Source: Scytonematopsis contorta HA4267-MV1 (GTDB lineage: Bacteria > Cyanobacteriota > Cyanobacteriia > Cyanobacteriales > Nostocaceae). Taken from it: a stretch of DNA of 64,000 bases. Shown here in pieces: positions 62,184-64,000 of the stretch. The translations under genes and the position numbers were made by a program. Location: the NCBI GenBank assembly GCA_019359035.1, contig JAHHIC010000039.1:1-64000 (forward strand), in the 5' to 3' direction. How positions within the stretch are numbered: position 1 is the stretch's first letter; each line of letters starts with the position of its first letter. Below the pieces are notes generated by a model, which did not search any database, was not told the origin of the DNA, and worked only from the letters and a program-made list of their open reading frames with translations.

Positions 62184-62729
62184 TTAATTTACAGAACGCA
62201 ACTTGCGGGTACTATCAACTAAACTTTGAGCAAATTGGTCAAACCGCTGAGAGAGTTTTTCATCCAAAAGCTTACCTTCAGGGCTAAAAGCTTTCCACGC
62301 AGAACCAATAGCTACCTGCTCAGGTATCACCCAACCATGCACCCATCTCATAATCACTCGTAAATCATTCAGCGCATTACTATTAGGTTGACCCCCCAAC
62401 ACGCTAATCATCCCCGTCACCTTACCCGACAGTTCATCAAATCCCAGCAAATCCAAAGTATTTTTCAACACTCCACTAATACTACCGTGATATTCCGGGG
62501 TAGCCAAAATTAACCCATCAGCAGCACTGACCGCTTTCTGCAATCGCTTAACATCAGGATAATCCGGATATTCATCACCCCCATCACAAAAAGGCAAATT
62601 CATCTGCCGTAAATCTAAAATTTCCACCTCTGCACCAAGCGCTTCTACCCTCTGTTTGGCCACATCCAACGCTAGATGACTATAAGAACCTGGTCTTAAA
62701 CTACCAGCAATACCAACGATTCTAACCAT
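62184..62729 (-). CDS. NADPH-dependent FMN reductase family protein
   Basis: This 181-residue flavodoxin-fold protein has GIAGSLRPGSYSHLALDVAK (FMN phosphate loop), PFCDGGDEYPDYPDVKRLQK, ATPEYHGSISGVLKNTLDLL and SVLGGQPNSNALNDLRVIMR. It matches the NAD(P)H:FMN or quinone/chromate/azo-reductase group. The exact electron acceptor is unknown. ATG 62729 is preceded by GAGAGGTTAAT on its strand. Confidence 0.9.
   Translation of the reverse strand: MVRIVGIAGSLRPGSYSHLALDVAKQRVEALGAEVEILDLRQMNLPFCDGGDEYPDYPDVKRLQKAVSAADGLILATPEYHGSISGVLKNTLDLLGFDELSGKVTGMISVLGGQPNSNALNDLRVIMRWVHGWVIPEQVAIGSAWKAFSPEGKLLDEKLSQRFDQFAQSLVDSTRKLRSVN

Positions 62730-64000
<1,271 letters not shown>

Overview
The window looks like chromosomal DNA of a filamentous, probably heterocyst-forming (Nostocales-type) cyanobacterium. 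It is AT-rich and carries many cyanobacterial marker genes: the acyl-lipid desaturase cluster desC-desA-desB, a BciB-type divinyl reductase, a neutral invertase, a PAP/fibrillin protein, DUF2301, DUF3386 and DUF4079 proteins, an RRM RNA-binding protein and a bilin-GAF chemoreceptor. Intergenic spaces are crowded with short tandem repeats (heptamer-like GTTGACT/GTTGACG, GGGGAGT, TAATTGG) and with dispersed palindromes whose outer arms read GTAGAGAC...GTCTCTAC, also typical of such genomes.

Layout. 1-815: a DAHP synthase that has lost its N-terminal part and abuts the 3' end of an unrelated reading frame. 1519-11034: a surface/exopolysaccharide region with two very large low-complexity Gly/Ser/Asn proteins, an orphan histidine kinase co-transcribed with a DUF4079 membrane protein, a DM13 protein, a cellulose-synthase-like glycosyltransferase with PilZ domain, and the remnant of an SLBB export protein. 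11086-12352: a deaminase-like toxin with an Imm5-like immunity gene. 12501-13572: a methyltransferase lying between the two halves of a repeat that sits nearly empty 1.6 kb upstream. 13668-24278: housekeeping and lipid genes, including an operon with a ProA paralogue lacking the catalytic cysteine, the desaturases, a methionine gamma-lyase-like PLP enzyme, an ABC exporter with a repeat inserted in frame, and bciB. 24412-30743: an unknown protein, a 1.5-kb gene-poor stretch, neutral invertase and rsmB.

30851-41317: a cluster of amide-bond-forming enzymes: a PGM1-like ATP-grasp ligase, two asparagine-synthetase homologues without the glutaminase cysteine, an aspartyl-protease-like protein, and a LysA-fold protein whose PLP lysine is replaced by valine. 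This could be an uncharacterised peptide or amino-acid modification pathway. 41794-55823: RNA-binding protein, VOC protein, YdcF-type proteins, a nuclease/PIN pair, a DXCF-type cyanobacteriochrome chemoreceptor, DprA, small metabolic and membrane genes and two regulators.

56031-62073 is a conflict/decay island: a broken DUF499 ATPase with its small partner gene, a papain-fold toxin with immunity gene, an Rpn-type nuclease, a nonsense-mutated antitoxin-like gene, a ParD/ParE pair, a possible helicase tail and another broken gene. The window closes with an FMN reductase and the 5' part of ftsH.

Recurring themes are repeat elements invading coding sequences in frame, catalytically altered paralogues kept as full-length genes, and compact toxin-immunity cassettes without secretion domains.
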